Below, one piece after another: positions 21,100 to 22,461 of a stretch of 22,461 nt of DNA. How positions within the stretch are numbered: position 1 is the first letter of the stretch; every line of letters begins with the position of its first letter. Under the pieces are notes generated by a model. It did no database searches and was not told where the DNA came from. It saw only the letters and a list, made by a program, of their open reading frames with translations. Source of the stretch: Bacteroidota bacterium (lineage in GTDB: Bacteria; Bacteroidota; Ignavibacteria; Tepidaquicellales; Tepidaquicellaceae). Made by a program: the position numbers and the translations under genes. The DNA lies in the NCBI GenBank assembly GCA_023429265.1, contig JAEYVS010000215.1, positions 1-22,461 on the forward strand, in the 5' to 3' direction.

Positions 21100-22461
21100 A
21101 TGTCAAAAATTCTCATAGTTGATGATGAACAGCTCTCCCGTGTAATTTTAAAGCAAATTGTCACAAGTCTTGGACATGATGCCGTAGTAGTTGATAATGG
21201 TGAAAAAGCGCTGGAAAGATTGCAGCAGATGAAGTTCGATATTATTCTTACCGATTTTAGTATGCCCAAAATGAACGGATTTGAGCTTACTAAAAGAGCT
21301 TTGGAAATTGATCCCGCTTTAGTAGTTATACTTATCACTGCGTATGGTACGATTAAAGATGCAGTAGAAGCCATTAAACTTGGGGCTTTTGATTACCTCA
21401 CAAAGCCTGTCAATAAGGATGAACTCGAACTTGCGTTAAAGCGTGGACTTGAACGTATTGCACTCGTAAAAGAAGTAACACTACTTCGCCAGAAGGTTGC
21501 CAAAGAAGAGCAGGAATTTGAATATCTGACTGAGAATAATGACATTAAAAAGATTCTAAATGAAGCCGTAAAGCTTGGTGATAGTGACTCAACGATTCTC
21601 ATAACAGGGGAGAGCGGAACAGGAAAGGAATATCTCGGCCGTTTCATACATAAGAATAGTCCTCGGGCAAATAACCAGTTCGTTGTTGTAAGCTGTTCAT
21701 CTGTTCCTAGCCAGGTTCTTGAGTCTCAGCTTTTCGGACATGTAAAAGGAGCTTTCGAAGAAGCATACGAAGATCATAAAGGTTATTTTGAGATGGCTGA
21801 TAATGGTACGATATTTCTCGATAATATATCAGAACTCGATCCGCAGCTTCAGCTTAAGCTCGTGGATATAATGCAGAATAAACAGTTCACGCGCGTAGGA
21901 GATGATAAAGTCGTTTCAACTAATGTCAGGATAATAGCGGCATCCAGCAAGAGTTTACAGGATCTGATCAAAAGCGGTAAATTCCGCGAAGACCTGTATT
22001 ATATTCTGAATGTATTTGAATTCCATTTACCGGCTCTTCAGGATAGACCCGAAGATATTATTCTATATTTCCTGAAGTTCGTGAATGAATTTGCAAAGAA
22101 GAACAACAAAAAGATTAAGGAAATATCACCGGAAATAAAATCCGCGCTGCTCAGCTATGAATGGCCTGGCAATATTCGGGAACTTAAAAATACTGCCGAA
22201 AGGGTCACTATCCTTTCTGAAACCGGAAGGATAACCGCGGACCTCCTGCCTGACAAAATGTTCATGACGGATGGCGATTCAGATGAGAGTGATATCCTGC
22301 TCACAAATGATTTTAACGAAAACAAGAAGGAAGTAATTAAGCATTTCGAAAAGAAATTCATAAGCAAATTCCTCAAGCTGAACCGCGGGAATGTAACCGC
22401 CACTGCCCGGGAAATAAATTATCACCCGGTAACCCTGAGACAGAAGATCATTACACTCGGA
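21100..22461 (+). CDS. NtrC-family response regulator with degenerate AAA+ domain (cut by window end)
   Basis: 454 codons are seen; the 3' end lies beyond the window. Residues 1-120 are a receiver domain with an acidic pair Asp8-Asp9, phospho-acceptor Asp52 (in LTDFSMPKMNG), Thr80 and Lys102. Residues about 140-380 are an AAA+ sigma-54-interaction domain with an intact Walker A, GESGTGKE (170-177). Three key sites are altered: the GAFTGA loop reads GAFEEA (217-222), Walker B reads FLDN rather than FLDE (Asn242), and FREDLYY is followed by Ile302 where Arg is usual. A Fis-type helix-turn-helix begins near residue 428 (NRGNVTATAREI). It should still receive phosphoryl signals and bind DNA. The ATG at 21100 has no clear Shine-Dalgarno. 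The histidine kinase partner is not in view. Confidence 0.9.
   Translation, partial: MSKILIVDDEQLSRVILKQIVTSLGHDAVVVDNGEKALERLQQMKFDIILTDFSMPKMNGFELTKRALEIDPALVVILITAYGTIKDAVEAIKLGAFDYLTKPVNKDELELALKRGLERIALVKEVTLLRQKVAKEEQEFEYLTENNDIKKILNEAVKLGDSDSTILITGESGTGKEYLGRFIHKNSPRANNQFVVVSCSSVPSQVLESQLFGHVKGAFEEAYEDHKGYFEMADNGTIFLDNISELDPQLQLKLVDIMQNKQFTRVGDDKVVSTNVRIIAASSKSLQDLIKSGKFREDLYYILNVFEFHLPALQDRPEDIILYFLKFVNEFAKKNNKKIKEISPEIKSALLSYEWPGNIRELKNTAERVTILSETGRITADLLPDKMFMTDGDSDESDILLTNDFNENKKEVIKHFEKKFISKFLKLNRGNVTATAREINYHPVTLRQKIITLG

Overview
The window looks like chromosomal DNA from a member of the Bacteroidota/Ignavibacteria side of the FCB group. The main reason is the 685-residue secreted protein at 10568-12625, which ends in a type IX secretion (Por-type) sorting domain of the 'SLSQNYPNPFNPSTKI' kind that is common in Ignavibacteria and their relatives. 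Other signs are weak or absent Shine-Dalgarno sequences before most genes, several secreted or lipoprotein genes, a DUF5522 protein and some TAnnTTTG promoter-like boxes. The assignment is an inference from gene content, not from a marker tree.

Layout. 1-3634: a cut-off cupin, a Cupin_5/DUF985 protein, an NAD-dependent epimerase-like protein, an OmpA-family outer-membrane protein with seven calcium-binding TSP3-type repeats, and a small cysteine-rich DUF5522 protein. 3676-5353 (minus): two tandem paralogous DUF3298 envelope proteins. 5400-6030: a scar of mobile DNA holding the C-terminus of a tyrosine recombinase, an unrecognised opposing reading frame, and the 5' half of a tRNA-Lys(CTT) broken at the anticodon loop. 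6140-8864: a GNAT acetyltransferase, a divergent AraC-type regulator and a secreted protein with two retropepsin-like domains. 8861-14276: an AttH/CrtC-like membrane-anchored protein, the T9SS cargo protein, a lipoprotein with a PPC/PliG-like domain, and two small secreted proteins of unknown function.

14498-20309 is the conserved transcription/translation operon rimP-nusA-infB-rbfA-truB. Its products mature the 30S subunit, control transcription elongation, initiate translation and modify tRNA. A perfect intrinsic terminator ends five bases before the rimP start codon, suggesting attenuation, possibly with NusA feedback.

The most unusual locus follows at 20417-20869. An intact tRNA-Ser(TGA) with its terminator is followed by a frameshifted GIY-YIG nuclease-like gene, then by a second copy of the tRNA's 3' end (34 nt) and a second similar terminator. 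The second tail carries a 22-nt insertion exactly within the T-loop, made of two back-to-back 11-nt hairpins. I read this as a roughly 305-bp cassette that captured or restored a tRNA tail, with a separate small palindromic insertion inside it.

The window ends inside an NtrC-family response regulator (21100 onward) whose receiver domain looks intact but whose AAA+ domain lacks the GAFTGA loop, the Walker B glutamate and one arginine finger. It is therefore unlikely to be an ordinary sigma-54 activator.
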